21,466 nt of DNA from contig DDLU01000052.1 in assembly GCA_002340305.1 (NCBI GenBank), positions 1 to 21,466 of the forward strand, written 5' to 3'. The position numbers and the translations under genes were made by a program. The notes beneath the pieces were generated by a model. The model made no database searches. It was not told the origin of the DNA and worked only from the letters and a program-made list of their open reading frames with translations. This DNA comes from Desulfovibrio sp. UBA2564. GTDB lineage: Bacteria > Desulfobacterota > Desulfovibrionia > Desulfovibrionales > Desulfovibrionaceae. Below, piece by piece: positions 12,133-19,693 of the stretch (the first letter of the stretch is position 1; each line of letters opens with the position of its first letter).

Positions 12133-12320
12133 TGGCCCGAATGATAACTAGCACCCGGCTTGATCAAGCTGCGGAGTAGCGGGTTATCTCTAAGTGCGGG
12201 TGACTACGCACGGTGGGCCGTGGGGCGATGCGTCAACATCGCTTCGGTTGGGGAGTCATGATCCCCGACCTGCTCCAAACGTACCCCAGCAGCCCGGCAC
12301 CGTGCCGGGCTGCTAGTCTT
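12133..12320 (+). ncRNA. Candidate structured RNA upstream of com
   Basis: Six or seven helices follow one another. P1 12133-12139/12214-12220 closes a three-way junction. P2 is 12143-12148/12183-12188, with an inner hairpin 12154-12161/12166-12174 that has a GATC loop and one bulge. P3 is 12194-12198/12207-12211. Then come P4 12222-12230/12237-12245, P5 12246-12254/12262-12270, and P6 12288-12299/12303-12314 followed by CTTTT. P1, the P2 inner hairpin, P4 and P5 contain about six G-U pairs when read on the plus strand, which would be A-C mismatches on the minus strand, so the RNA is probably plus-strand, antisense to the com leader. No clear promoter was found. The remainder of this 306-bp gene-free stretch (12321-12422) is AT-rich, with only weak minus-strand promoter-like boxes. 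Confidence 0.55.
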
Positions 12321-12422
12321 TTATGGTCAGTATTTAATTTTCAAAGATCGGTTTTAAGCTGTTTTTTATTTTTTGCCTAACCAGATATCAAAAATTGTTT
12401 AAAAACCTGTTAGACGGCTTTT

Positions 12423-12731
12423 CTATTTTGCATCTTCATTACGACCTAAAATGACTGCACCATGCCCACGCGTAACATCAGCCAGCGCGGCAATTTTTTC
12501 ATCAGCATTTGACGCCTTGTCGAATTCGTCCCAACCATCCTTGATTTCCTGTCTGGTGGGCTGCCCGATCATCCCTCTATCCAAAATGCAGATATCCGCA
12601 TTCTGAACAATCGCCCCTTTAGTCAGTTGTACTTTTGAGCTTCCGCGCAGAGCTGCAACTATCGGCCCCAGCAGCTGGTTAACCAGTACATTTACCTGTT
12701 CCGGTGTCATGTTGTTTGTATCAATGAGCAT
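12423..12731 (-). CDS. Small phage protein after the tail fibre
   Basis: A 102-residue soluble protein I do not recognise. The N-terminal MTPEQVNVLVNQLLGPIVAALRG looks helical, and DEFDKASNADEKIAALADV is a second helix. It starts 2 nt after the tail-fibre gene stop, with GGGG about 6 nt before the ATG, so it is the last gene of the tail operon. In Mu this position holds the tail-fibre assembly chaperone gene U, but this protein is shorter and shows none of the usual chaperone motifs, so that role is only positional. Confidence 0.7.
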   Translation of the reverse strand: MLIDTNNMTPEQVNVLVNQLLGPIVAALRGSSKVQLTKGAIVQNADICILDRGMIGQPTRQEIKDGWDEFDKASNADEKIAALADVTRGHGAVILGRNEDAK

Positions 12732-12733
12732 AA

Positions 12734-15256
12734 TTACCCCTGTTTCCAGACGTCTGCCTGAGTTTCAGAATTCTTGACCAGTGCCCCTGCCAACAGACCG
12801 GAAACACATAGCGCAACCCGACGGGCCGAGGTCTCCAACACCTCAATAATGGATTCCAGCAAAATGAATTTGGGATTATCAGCATCGGCATCAGTGCCTG
12901 TGGTAGCTGTAGCGATGGCAATCTCGCTGAAATCATCAGCAGTGAATGCCTGCGCAGCATTGCCGGTCGCTGCCATCAATCTCGGCAGGACATAAACCCG
13001 TGTCGGAGCGGATTCAAATCCAGCGGAGGATATGTCGATCAGATGCGCAGCTTCAGACAATTTCAGTTGCTGGCTTGCATCGTAGCCAACCAAAGCGGAC
13101 GACGTGACCTCCAGCAGGGTTACACCGAGATTGTGGTTGGTAAATTCGGAATCCGCAGGGCCACGCTTCTTCGGTCCCCAATAGATAGTCCCGTCATCAG
13201 TAATAAACGCCGCTCCCGGTGTGGCTGCATTTATCAGCTGCCATGATGAGCCATTTGCGGAAAAATACATCCTATACCCGGACTTGTAACAAACAGCGAT
13301 CAGACCAACACTGCTGGCGGCGAAATAGTAGTTAGTCCCGGTCACAGGCAATGCAGTTCCCCAGTTTGAAACGGCTCCGTTTGCATCAATTTTGCGTATC
13401 TGCGCATCTGTTTCATTCACAGCCAGCAGCTGACCGTTAAAAACAGTCAGAGCCATAGGCAATGTCAGCGATACCCCTGACAATGCCACAGGGACAAATG
13501 AATCAGAGTCAGGGGCTTTTTTCAAAACTCGGTTAGGCGAATAGCTGTCGCAGACTAACCAGACAGTACCGTCAGGAGTGGCACAAATATCGCGCATATG
13601 CGATGCCGCTACGGCGATGGGGGTAATGCTGCCGTCTGTGGCAAATTTATACACAGTAGATGCTGATCCACAGCCCCAACGGACTCCGTTTTTATCCGTA
13701 CAAATACGATGAACAGGCTCATTGCCCGGATAAACTGTCCTAAAAAATCCGGTAGGTCCGCCCTCAGCAAGTGTATCAGTCCCGGTTGTGACAATCCCCA
13801 GATCGGTTCCCAGTTTTGTTCCCGGTGCAATGGGACGGGGGCTGGCCCAGCTCGTCTTGCTGGTTCCGGTCAGGAGCGCTTCGCCTGCATGACGAATTTT
13901 AGCCCTTAGTTTGATTTTAGCCCAATCACCCTCATCTGCTTCCTGATCTACGCCGTTACTGCGCAATGCAGCACCGTCAGCCTGAGCAACCCCGGCAGCA
14001 GAGGCATTGTCATAGCCATCCCATGATGTGAAACTGATAGCCTCATCGCCAGTAATGAAGGCGGCAGCCGTATGAAATGAGGTAGCAGTGGACCATTCAG
14101 ACCAGCCCAGAGCCGTGCCCTTGTAACGGACTTCCCACACGTAATCATCAGAAACCAGCAGCAAGCCCATGGGGAAATCATACTCTGTAACCGCGCCCAG
14201 TTCCGGGGAAAGGTGAAGTACGGTATCCCCAATACGCATACGGTATTGGGTGGCGGCGTGAACATCATTAGCATCACCGACTACAGCAAAAGCAGATGAT
14301 ACCAGTTTCGGCGTTTCCATAACCCCGGTTGCGCCATTTGAGGGCGAGACGTTGGAAGGACGGCTCACATAATTAAAAACATTGCGAGTTTCAAAAACAA
14401 CCACTTCCGACCATTCGGAAATCTGCCCGGTGTTCAATCTGCGGCGGTAACGGATTTTATATTTTGTCTCCCCGGCCTGAAGCATTCCGGCAGGTTGTTC
14501 GTAACCTGCTGCAATCGTAGTCAGGAAACCGGAGTCATGAACGGGATTCGCAAAGGTTCCGGTTTTCAGATCAATCTGGACCTGTATAGCTTCTTCGCTT
14601 GTGCCTTCGAATACGGGCGCGAACTGACGGAAACGATAAATGGGTGTTTCGCCTATGTTCTCGGCACCGTTTGCCGGGAACAAAATTTCCGGGGTTCCGG
14701 TGGCGAGACGGGCCAGCAGTTCCATGTGTGCTTTGGGGTCGGTGTTGTGGTCGTCAAGGTCTTCCTCCATTGCAAACAAAGCCGAAGTTTGCTTAATCGT
14801 GACTTCAGTTGCGTCCCCGGTCGCAATGCGAATATTGAATTGTTTCTCCAGAGTTGCTGCGCCAGATGGGGCGGCAGAAACATAATCATAATTGTCCCCG
14901 GTGTAGGTCACCGCATACAATATCTCACCCCTAGACGGATGGTTAGCGAACAGGCCCATTTCACGTAGTTGGAAGCCCGCTTCCAGTCCGGCATTAGTCA
15001 GGACAACTTTAATTACATAACCACCGGCAGGTTTGTCTCCATCCACTTCTGACAACGGAGTTATGCTGTGCATTGCCAAATTCATTTGGGAGTCAACCAG
15101 ATCAGTCAGGTCTGCTGGAGCATCTTGTTGTTCTGCTGTCCAGCGACCAGAGCCAACTACGACACGTGTAAATGTTAGCTTGTCTTTTCCGGCACCAATG
15201 ATGCCTAGCAGCTCAAGCCCATACCGGGTAAACTTCAACCCTTCAAAATTAGCCAT
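12734..15256 (-). CDS. Phage tail fibre protein
   Basis: An 840-residue receptor-binding fibre. The N-terminal 1-165 (MANFEGLKFTRYGLELLG, then LREMGLFANHP and GEILYAVTY) matches the DUF3751 tail-collar domain that anchors P2-type fibres to the baseplate. Two fibronectin-III-like repeats follow (ILFPANGAENIGETPIYRFR at about 190-300 and SPSNGATGVMETPKL at about 303-400). Residues about 505-720 contain repeating D-x-x-G-x-x-W blocks (DKNGVRWGCG, TPDGTVWLVC, TDDGTIYWG), which suggest a beta-propeller or sialidase-like head. The C-terminus (730-840) is unassigned. The ATG has a GGAG site 7 nt upstream and overlaps the preceding gene by 8 nt. The host-recognition end looks mosaic, as is common for such proteins. 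Confidence 0.85.
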   Translation of the reverse strand: MANFEGLKFTRYGLELLGIIGAGKDKLTFTRVVVGSGRWTAEQQDAPADLTDLVDSQMNLAMHSITPLSEVDGDKPAGGYVIKVVLTNAGLEAGFQLREMGLFANHPSRGEILYAVTYTGDNYDYVSAAPSGAATLEKQFNIRIATGDATEVTIKQTSALFAMEEDLDDHNTDPKAHMELLARLATGTPEILFPANGAENIGETPIYRFRQFAPVFEGTSEEAIQVQIDLKTGTFANPVHDSGFLTTIAAGYEQPAGMLQAGETKYKIRYRRRLNTGQISEWSEVVVFETRNVFNYVSRPSNVSPSNGATGVMETPKLVSSAFAVVGDANDVHAATQYRMRIGDTVLHLSPELGAVTEYDFPMGLLLVSDDYVWEVRYKGTALGWSEWSTATSFHTAAAFITGDEAISFTSWDGYDNASAAGVAQADGAALRSNGVDQEADEGDWAKIKLRAKIRHAGEALLTGTSKTSWASPRPIAPGTKLGTDLGIVTTGTDTLAEGGPTGFFRTVYPGNEPVHRICTDKNGVRWGCGSASTVYKFATDGSITPIAVAASHMRDICATPDGTVWLVCDSYSPNRVLKKAPDSDSFVPVALSGVSLTLPMALTVFNGQLLAVNETDAQIRKIDANGAVSNWGTALPVTGTNYYFAASSVGLIAVCYKSGYRMYFSANGSSWQLINAATPGAAFITDDGTIYWGPKKRGPADSEFTNHNLGVTLLEVTSSALVGYDASQQLKLSEAAHLIDISSAGFESAPTRVYVLPRLMAATGNAAQAFTADDFSEIAIATATTGTDADADNPKFILLESIIEVLETSARRVALCVSGLLAGALVKNSETQADVWKQG

Positions 15257-15986
15257 TGCTATCTCCTATGCTGATAATATCGAAAACTTGCACAAGGCCT
15301 GCGACATAAAAATCTGTCGGTTCAACACTGACATCCGGGTTGTGCAAATCAATTGTTATGATGTCCGCTTCATGTATGCTGGCAGCGATATAGTTTGGTG
15401 TTTCCGCAACTGAAATATCAATATGCAGCGGGATGTCTTCGACATCTCCAGTTGTAACGATACCGCCCATGTAATTGTTGTTTTCAAGGGTAGCGTTGTA
15501 CCGAATTGCCGCCAGCTTGGACCTCCCTGGCTTGGCCTCGTTAATGGCCCAGAGTTGTAGGTGGTAATCATCCTCTTTGATGATTGCCGGCTCATTCACA
15601 TCAATCCGAAACTCCGCCCACCGCGCCTCGTCCTCCCCCCTCACATTAACCGGTTCGTCGACCTCGTACCCAAAATGCTGCAACAGTTTTGGCATGCCCT
15701 GAGACTTGCCGCCGAGAAGCTGCCACGCAAACGCCTTAACCACACGCTGGCGAAACTGGTCGTTATCAGTTTCCAGCCGATGGCGGGTAATGCCGCGAGA
15801 CTCGGCCAGCGGTCCCAGAAACTGTAATTCGCAGGTTGCCGGGTTCATCTGGTCGCGGAGCCAGTACATATCTTTGACCACATCATTAAATACCCGCGCC
15901 AGCCCATGCAGCACAGCCATAATGGGACCAGGGCGCAGGCCGGGCATCCAGCGCAGGGTTTTAAAAATGTAATCGTGAAAATTCAT
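15249..15986 (-). CDS. Phage tail protein I (P2 gpI / Mu gp48-like)
   Basis: A 245-residue baseplate protein that joins the fibre to baseplate J. The start at 15986 (MNFHDYIFKTLRWMPG) is chosen because it overlaps the end of the upstream gene and has GAGG nearby. A frame opening at 16028 would extend into that gene. It shows a tail-protein-I pattern: an early helix with tryptophans (MYWLRDQMNPATC), then LAESRGITRHRLETDNDQFRQRVV, where R is followed by the characteristic FRxRV, then AFAWQLLGGKSQGMPKLLQHFGYEV. The C-terminal half is beta-rich and acidic. Position between baseplate J and fibre supports the call. Confidence 0.8.
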   Translation of the reverse strand: MNFHDYIFKTLRWMPGLRPGPIMAVLHGLARVFNDVVKDMYWLRDQMNPATCELQFLGPLAESRGITRHRLETDNDQFRQRVVKAFAWQLLGGKSQGMPKLLQHFGYEVDEPVNVRGEDEARWAEFRIDVNEPAIIKEDDYHLQLWAINEAKPGRSKLAAIRYNATLENNNYMGGIVTTGDVEDIPLHIDISVAETPNYIAASIHEADIITIDLHNPDVSVEPTDFYVAGLVQVFDIISIGDSNG

Positions 15987-15987
15987 G

Positions 15988-17139
15988 CTATGCAGCCTCA
16001 GCCCATTTGGTGGTGAAATCCACGCCAATCAATACGGCCAGCGCATCGGCTGCAACCAACGTGTCAACGGTCGGAGACTCCCAATTGATGGATTTGACGC
16101 CCGGCACGGCCATGATGATGGCCACAAGGCGGTCAAGGGTCAGGTCTTCGCCGATCTGAAGCGGAGATATGCCCGGCACGGTTGTTGGGTCTGTAAACAG
16201 AGCGCGAATCCGGTTTTCTGCTTCAGCAATAATCACGTCCGGAGAGCCGGAGACGATAACCAGCTCTGCGCGGATCGTGACGCCGACAGAGGTCGGCCCC
16301 TTGGCAATCCAGTCATCATTGACCGGGAAATTTTCAGCTATGGCCAGTCGCACCTTGGCCAACAATTCGTCTGTAGGCACGCCGTTAGAACCTTTAACAA
16401 CAACGTCTACAGTGCCTTGACCGCGCGGGTGCTGATCGAGGACAGTTACAGCAATCACGCCGGGAACAGACATGGCCCAACTTTCGTAAGCATATTTGGT
16501 GCAGCCGTTCTTTTCGAGCCAGCGAAGTACATAACGAGTTCCGAGCTGGGAGTCGGTTTCCTCGTCTGCTCCTTCGCTGGCCATCCAATCCGAACCGTTA
16601 GTAACTGCCGTAACTTTGGGGATGGAGGTAGAAATTTCATTAATCTGACCAGGCGCGGCATTTGCTCCGCGTCCGTACTCTTCAGCTTCAACCGGAACGC
16701 TGGCACTGGTCTGGCCATCAGGGATAATTGCATCCTCTGTGGTCACATAGCGGTAAATGGCCCCGGTTCCGTCCGGCGGAGTCTTAACGATACGCCCGGC
16801 AGGGATTTTGATATTGCCGGATTCTTCACCAGTAAAAATGACATTACCAATAGCCTTGGTTGCTTCCTTACGCTTCAGCTCCACCTGATCCGCGTGCAGG
16901 TCGGCCCATTCGCCCTTAGCGTATTTCGGGAAGGCGTTGGCCAGAATCTCAGCCAGCAGCACATAAAGCTGCCACAGACAAAAGGCGAAAACTTCTATCA
17001 AGCCCCTGATCACGCCCTTATTGAGATTCAGGCGGTTAGGCAGCCAACCTTTAGCGGCGTACTCGTCCTGCACTTCCTCTATGCGCTGAAAGATCATTTC
17101 GCGCACATCTGCGAGTGTTTTTTTAACGGGGATTGACAT
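15988..17139 (-). CDS. Baseplate J-like protein (gpJ / Mu gp47)
   Basis: A 383-residue baseplate wedge protein. The family hallmarks are seen: an N-terminal helical region with LNKGVIRGLIEVFAFCLWQLY, LLAEILANAFPKYAKGEWADLHA (about 60-85), KRKEATKAIGNVIFTG, the IPAGRIVKT strand, PVEAEEYGRGANAAPGQIN (150-170), and the C-terminal region with VPGVIAVTVLDQHPRGQGTV and ISPLQIGEDLTLDRLVAIIMAVPGV. Length agrees with the family. A GAGGTGAAGG site precedes the ATG, and the start overlaps the upstream gene by 17 nt, typical of tightly packed phage genes. Confidence 0.93.
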   Translation of the reverse strand: MSIPVKKTLADVREMIFQRIEEVQDEYAAKGWLPNRLNLNKGVIRGLIEVFAFCLWQLYVLLAEILANAFPKYAKGEWADLHADQVELKRKEATKAIGNVIFTGEESGNIKIPAGRIVKTPPDGTGAIYRYVTTEDAIIPDGQTSASVPVEAEEYGRGANAAPGQINEISTSIPKVTAVTNGSDWMASEGADEETDSQLGTRYVLRWLEKNGCTKYAYESWAMSVPGVIAVTVLDQHPRGQGTVDVVVKGSNGVPTDELLAKVRLAIAENFPVNDDWIAKGPTSVGVTIRAELVIVSGSPDVIIAEAENRIRALFTDPTTVPGISPLQIGEDLTLDRLVAIIMAVPGVKSINWESPTVDTLVAADALAVLIGVDFTTKWAEAA

Positions 17140-17557
17140 CAGCCTTCACCTCTTCAATTCGTCCATCCGCGCCGACTTCGAAAATCAGGTTAAACGGATG
17201 GGTTGCATCAATAAACCGCCAGCTCGCAGCGGCAACAATTCCAGTGTGATCCCAGCTTGCAATTTGGCATTTGGCAGACATGGGAACCACGCGCGGGTCA
17301 GTATGGATACAGCGCTTAACCTCAACACAGAAATCATTACGAGTTATTGAAGTTGATTCGTCTTTTACGAAATCAAAAATGACACTGCCGAAATCGATGT
17401 CGTAAAAGAGTGTTTTTAAATATGTAAACAGGGCCAGCTTAATATCCTGCACTCCGGTATCAGGGCCGTCAGTAAGAATCAGCTCACCGTTAGCAGCAAC
17501 TACGGCTTGCAGATCAGCGTCCAGCTTTATGTCCTGACCATAAACATCAGCACTCAT
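17123..17557 (-). CDS. Baseplate wedge protein, gpW/gp25-like
   Basis: A 144-residue homologue of the gp25/gpW baseplate protein, which starts sheath assembly in contractile tails. It has an N-terminal strand-rich part (ADLQAVVAANGELILTDGPD), then DIKLALFTYLKTLFYDIDFGSVI and a helical segment (ITRNDFCVEVKRCIHTDP) that is typical of the fold. Its ATG overlaps the spike gene stop by 4 nt. Its own stop overlaps the baseplate J start by 17 nt. Function follows from position and size as well as from sequence. Confidence 0.8.
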   Translation of the reverse strand: MSADVYGQDIKLDADLQAVVAANGELILTDGPDTGVQDIKLALFTYLKTLFYDIDFGSVIFDFVKDESTSITRNDFCVEVKRCIHTDPRVVPMSAKCQIASWDHTGIVAAASWRFIDATHPFNLIFEVGADGRIEEVKADVNPR

Positions 17558-18396
17558 ATCGAACCCCCTGATCTGGTTGCGGCATGGCTGTTGCCAGTGA
17601 CGACCAATTCCGAGCAGGTTACTTTACCGAGGCACGTATAACTGCCCTCATGAGTCCGGTGGGTCTTTTCGCTAGACTGGCCGATTTCACCATCTACCCC
17701 GGTAGTAGTCTCATTACCCTGTCTGGTTATCTGCTCGGCCTGCATCTTGATATGTTCAGCCTTCACCAGCGCCATTCCATCCACTTCTATTGTCCAGTTC
17801 GCGGCGAACGTTTCATCATCGCCGGTTACGTTGGAAATACGGTGGCCATCGACAGTCTCGGTCTTGTTTCCACCTACGGTGATGTTTTCATCTGATCCGA
17901 CCAGGCGCGTGTTATTGACCCCGATTTTCTCATCACGGTTGGTCCCGATCTCGTTGATACGGTCAGCCGGGGTAAAATGAATTATGTTTGACTCAGAATC
18001 TATTTTGATGTGTACGCCGGGAGTCTTTTGAATGATGAATGCATCCACTTCGCACTCAGGCGCTTGGGACACATGCCAACGAAAATTTGAAATACGCGGG
18101 TAATCAGGATCGCCGTCATAGTAAGTCAAATCGCAATGAGTGCCGGGCAGCGGAGGACAGACCACACCGCGCAGAGGTCCGGCCCACATGATCGGGATTT
18201 CCACACGGGGAATAACCGGCTCTTTCTCATCCACGGAATCGTCATTGCGCAGGGGCTGCACATCTGCATAGTAAACGCCTTTGCTGGCATACGTGGCCAC
18301 AACCTTGGCTTTGCGAGTGATGCGGTAGTATGCACGCAAATTCGGCATGGCCAACTCAACAACGCGCTTCATGAGTGTCAGCACATCAGTACTCAT
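17554..18396 (-). CDS. Baseplate spike/assembly protein V (Mu gp45-like)
   Basis: A 280-residue tail-tip spike protein. The start at 18396 (MSTDVLTLMKRVVELA) has GGAG 7 nt upstream and overlaps the hub gene end by 11 nt. An OB-fold-like domain (about 30-105) includes KAKVVATY, VYYADVQPL and the ending GVVCPPLPGTHCDLTYYDGD. From about 130 on there are short gp5/VgrG-like beta repeats (IGVNNTRLVGSDENITVGG, then NKTETVDGHRISNVTGDD). The C-terminal HKT/GSYTCLGKVTCSELVVTGNS gives a needle-like end. The arrangement is that of Mu-like central spikes. Confidence 0.82.
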   Translation of the reverse strand: MSTDVLTLMKRVVELAMPNLRAYYRITRKAKVVATYASKGVYYADVQPLRNDDSVDEKEPVIPRVEIPIMWAGPLRGVVCPPLPGTHCDLTYYDGDPDYPRISNFRWHVSQAPECEVDAFIIQKTPGVHIKIDSESNIIHFTPADRINEIGTNRDEKIGVNNTRLVGSDENITVGGNKTETVDGHRISNVTGDDETFAANWTIEVDGMALVKAEHIKMQAEQITRQGNETTTGVDGEIGQSSEKTHRTHEGSYTCLGKVTCSELVVTGNSHAATRSGGSI

Positions 18397-19186
18397 ATTC
18401 GACTCCATAACTGATATGGGTCCGTGCGGACCTCTCTTCAATTAGATGTAAAATATCCAGAGCGCGAAAAGCGTCATTAATGCCGCGCTTATTGTCGATC
18501 AGACCGAACACACGGGAGTGCATGAGGTTCGGCAAAAGAAATGTTTCCACCTTGGAAAGTGCCGCCTGATTGTCTGCCGGCAGATGTTTGATCAACCCTG
18601 CGCCGGTTGCGATGGTAGGCACGATACCGGACTGGTCATGATCTCCCCAATGGATGCCGTCAGGACCTAACCACATTTTCCATGCGGACATGTCCAGATC
18701 AAAACCGCGATGGCAGGTCTCGGCTGCCTGCCGGGCCAATTGCCAGACAGGAACGGTCGAGGACACAAAACGCGGGAAGAGCACGCCGGGTGAATCAATC
18801 TGCGCAATGGGCAATCCGGTCAGGCCTGCGGCATAGCGGACGATTGCTTCAGGTGTTTCGTTCTCCCAGGACTGACAGACGGTCACAGAATTAAGCAGCT
18901 CGTCAGTGCGACCAACGCCGCTGACTATAAGCTGATCCTTGTTGCCCGGTCGCAGGGCTTTGGCGGTTCCGGCCCACAGTACCGGCTCTTTATCACGGTA
19001 GCCGATGGCCATGTTGACTGCATCGCCGAGCTGCACCGCACGCCCGATCGCGCCCATGGGATCGGGGAGCGTGATTTCGAAATTCCACATGGGAGCACCA
19101 CGGCGGGACACGATGGCCAACCGGGGGCAGCGCAGAATTTCCAGCCCACCTATCATTATATGAGTACGTATGCCGCTGATCTGCAT
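18386..19186 (-). CDS. Baseplate hub / late-control-D-like protein
   Basis: A 266-residue protein in the position of P2 gpD or Mu gp44, the tail hub. It shows the alternating beta features of gp27-type hubs: an N-terminal strand block with FEITLPDPMG and QLGDAVNMAIGYRDKEPVLWAGTAKALR, then GRTDELLNSVTV, and the helix LPVWQLARQAAETCHRGFDLDMS (about 145-170), typical of the middle of gpD-like proteins. Residue-level identity to a family is weak, so the call leans on gene order. It has a clear AGGAG site and begins 3 nt after the previous gene. Confidence 0.72.
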   Translation of the reverse strand: MQISGIRTHIMIGGLEILRCPRLAIVSRRGAPMWNFEITLPDPMGAIGRAVQLGDAVNMAIGYRDKEPVLWAGTAKALRPGNKDQLIVSGVGRTDELLNSVTVCQSWENETPEAIVRYAAGLTGLPIAQIDSPGVLFPRFVSSTVPVWQLARQAAETCHRGFDLDMSAWKMWLGPDGIHWGDHDQSGIVPTIATGAGLIKHLPADNQAALSKVETFLLPNLMHSRVFGLIDNKRGINDAFRALDILHLIEERSARTHISYGVEYEY

Positions 19187-19189
19187 TAG

Positions 19190-19693
19190 CTACTCCTGCG
19201 GGGCCATGCCATTTATTGTCGTCTTAATTGCCGGGGCAGCTCGACCGGATGCGACGACACGTTCTTCAGTGGCCACAGTTGCGGGGCGGTGCTCGGAAAA
19301 AGCGAGCGTGGCCACAATAGCATCGTTCTTATCGTTCTCCTGAGAATCCAGCCCGGAAAAGACAACCCGGTCAATGTGTCTGGCTTGGCAATGCCGGTTG
19401 CGCACATCCAAGATCAGAGGATTGCCGTTGCTGTCCTGACCTTTAAAAAGAGCGTCCAGAACTTCCAGACGATCATAGCAATCAGCGTTTTCATCGGTCA
19501 GCAGGGTCAGCACGAGTGTTATGTCCGCATCTTCCCAGCCCATGGGGATTTTAGTTTTACCGCTGAGTCCGTCCTGCTCGGCAAGGTCAAAAAGGACCGA
19601 ACCGCGCACAGATAGATTCTGTAAAATGCCGTCCAGCTCGGAGCCACCAAGGAAGACTTTACCGTCGTCAAAAGAAAGGTAGCCATTAGCCAT
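19190..19693 (-). CDS. Phage tail protein of unknown class (gpU or gp43 position)
   Basis: A 167-residue protein if it starts at the ATG at 19693 (MANGYLSFDDGK), which overlaps the tape-measure stop by 8 nt. A longer frame from 19741 would lie within the tape-measure gene. It looks like a mostly beta protein, with SVRGSVLFDL, KTKIPMGWEDADITLVLTLL and a central DALFKGQDSNGNPLILDV. Mu has gp43 and P2 has gpU at this position, but I cannot match either family by eye. It is likely a tail-tube or baseplate component. Confidence 0.7.
   Translation of the reverse strand: MANGYLSFDDGKVFLGGSELDGILQNLSVRGSVLFDLAEQDGLSGKTKIPMGWEDADITLVLTLLTDENADCYDRLEVLDALFKGQDSNGNPLILDVRNRHCQARHIDRVVFSGLDSQENDKNDAIVATLAFSEHRPATVATEERVVASGRAAPAIKTTINGMAPQE

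Noticed and set aside
12288..12320. Simple terminator of the minus-strand tail operon
   Set aside because: The 12-bp stem has its T-run only on the plus strand and it continues a chain of other helices, so it is treated as the 3' end of the plus-strand RNA.
12140..12350. Dam/OxyR-type control of com as in Mu, from the GATC sites near 12162, 12260 and 12344
   Set aside because: Three GATC sites in this stretch are not clearly above chance, one is a hairpin loop, and nothing shows that the host has Dam.
13043..14968. Several plus-strand frames inside the tail-fibre gene
   Set aside because: They are shadows of the 840-residue frame, without ribosome sites or domains.
15985..17136. Long plus-strand open frame (383 codons)
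   Set aside because: It is a mirror of the baseplate J gene on the other strand; its translation has no recognisable domain and is cysteine- and histidine-rich, as in antisense frames.
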